Source of the DNA: Pararobbsia silviterrae
GTDB taxonomy: Bacteria > Pseudomonadota > Gammaproteobacteria > Burkholderiales > Burkholderiaceae
Assembly: GCF_003628125.1 (NCBI RefSeq)
Contig: NZ_RBZU01000002.1
Coordinates: 310,001-374,000, forward strand
DNA length: 64,000 nucleotides
Reading direction: 5' to 3'
Positions within the stretch are counted from its first letter, which is position 1, and each line of letters starts with the position of its first letter. The notes beneath the pieces are model-generated. The model searched no databases, was not told the origin of the DNA, and worked only from the letters and a program-made list of their open reading frames with translations. Shown here piece by piece: positions 63,451-64,000 of this stretch. A program made the translations under genes and the position numbers.

Positions 63451-64000
63451 ATGAATATGAAGGCGGCACACGAGGACCTGATAGGGCCCGCAGATGACGA
63501 CTGGACACGGATCGGGCTGGCGCTCGACGCCGACGGACATGCCGTGCTGGCCCGCCTGCTGAACGCCGCGCAATGCGAGGCGCTTGCCGCCTTGTATGCG
63601 CGAAGCGAAGGCTTTCGCTCACGCGTCGTGATGGCGCGTCACGGCTTCGGGCGCGGCGAATACCAGTACTTCGCGTATCCGCTGCCGCCGCTGCTCGATG
63701 CCTTGCGGCATGCGCTCTATGCGCGGCTCGTGCCGATCGCCAATCGTTGGTGCGCGCAACTCGGCATGGCGGTGCGGTACCCCGAAGCGCTCGACGCGTT
63801 TCTCGATCGATGCCATGCGGCCGGCCAGCACCGGCCGACGCCGCTGATCCTCGAATATGGCGCGGGCGATTACAACTGCCTGCACCAGGACCTCTACGGC
63901 GAACACGTGTTTCCGTTGCAGGTCGCGATCCTGCTGTCCGAGCCCGGCGAGGATTTCACGGGCGGCGAGTTCGTCATGACGGACCGCTCGACGACGACGC
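63451..64000 (+). CDS. 2OG-Fe(II) oxygenase (3' end outside window)
   Basis: The ATG at 63451 opens a frame that continues to the window edge (183 residues). YNCLHQDLYGEHVFPLQ contains the HxD of the 2OG-Fe(II) oxygenase jelly-roll, with His145 and Asp147, followed by LLSEPGEDFTGGEFVM. This resembles prolyl-4-hydroxylase-like bacterial oxygenases that may hydroxylate proteins or repair nucleic acids. The distal His and the 2OG-binding Arg lie beyond the window. A second ATG two codons later is an alternative start. Confidence 0.8.
   Translation, partial: MNMKAAHEDLIGPADDDWTRIGLALDADGHAVLARLLNAAQCEALAALYARSEGFRSRVVMARHGFGRGEYQYFAYPLPPLLDALRHALYARLVPIANRWCAQLGMAVRYPEALDAFLDRCHAAGQHRPTPLILEYGAGDYNCLHQDLYGEHVFPLQVAILLSEPGEDFTGGEFVMTDRSTTT

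Overview
The window is GC-rich, gene-dense DNA. Its codon use, many LysR/AraC/MarR regulators, aromatic-acid transporters and hpa/pobA genes fit a soil or plant-associated betaproteobacterium, most likely Burkholderiaceae (Burkholderia sensu lato). That assignment is an inference: no rRNA or tRNA gene is present to confirm it. I see no CRISPR array, prophage, integrase or insertion sequence. The chromosome here is mostly catabolic operons and transporters, each with its own regulator.

Layout. 0-5.4 kb: two tandem paralogous lipoproteins (the first cut by the window edge) with conserved leaders, an exported two-domain VOC/glyoxalase-like protein and an alpha/beta hydrolase. 5.4-12 kb: beta-propeller protein, methyltransferase, AAHS-type transporter, aldehyde dehydrogenase and beta-hydroxyacid dehydrogenase. 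12-23.6 kb: a divergent catabolic locus with amidohydrolase, MmgE/PrpD protein and LysR on the minus strand; FMN-dependent monooxygenase, AtuA-family protein, DUF4387 protein and flavin reductase on the plus strand; then a second LysR and two MFS carriers. A T-N11-A box lies in the divergent promoter. 24-29.5 kb: small membrane protein, AraC regulator, toxin-first RelE/HTH toxin-antitoxin pair, atypical amidohydrolase, and a quinone-oxidoreductase/LysR divergent pair. 29.5-33 kb: a three-gene module of unknown function (membrane protein, alpha/beta hydrolase, large lipoprotein). 33-36.3 kb: SulP transporter and DUF2252 protein. 36.6-43.3 kb: peptide-type ABC transporter with a fused double ATPase plus an LLM monooxygenase. 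43.3-47 kb: ribose-type ABC transporter. 47.4-57.4 kb: an hpa-like meta-cleavage operon with HpaR, a carrier, and pobA with an AraC regulator. 57.5-64 kb: a two-component system divergent from an autotransporter, a small protein and a truncated 2OG-Fe(II) oxygenase.

How the genes work together. The hpa-like operon encodes a LigA-like plus LigB-like extradiol dioxygenase, then the isomerase, decarboxylase, hydratase and aldolase that take a carboxymethyl-hydroxymuconate to pyruvate and succinate semialdehyde. The semialdehyde dehydrogenase HpaE and the HpaBC hydroxylase are absent, so the true substrate may differ from homoprotocatechuate. An identical 18-bp element occurs in both HpaR-region promoters in inverted orientation. 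The 12-23.6 kb locus looks like a complete uncharacterised oxidative pathway with its own reductase, regulators and import.

The most unusual feature is not a gene. Short degenerate tandem repeats (periods 6, 8, 9, 12, 13, 14, 17 and 25 bp) recur throughout. They lie at or just past stop codons that end transcription units, or as in-frame 12-bp or 18-bp repeats near protein termini and in linkers. At 57506-57533 a perfect 14-bp duplication covers a stop codon.
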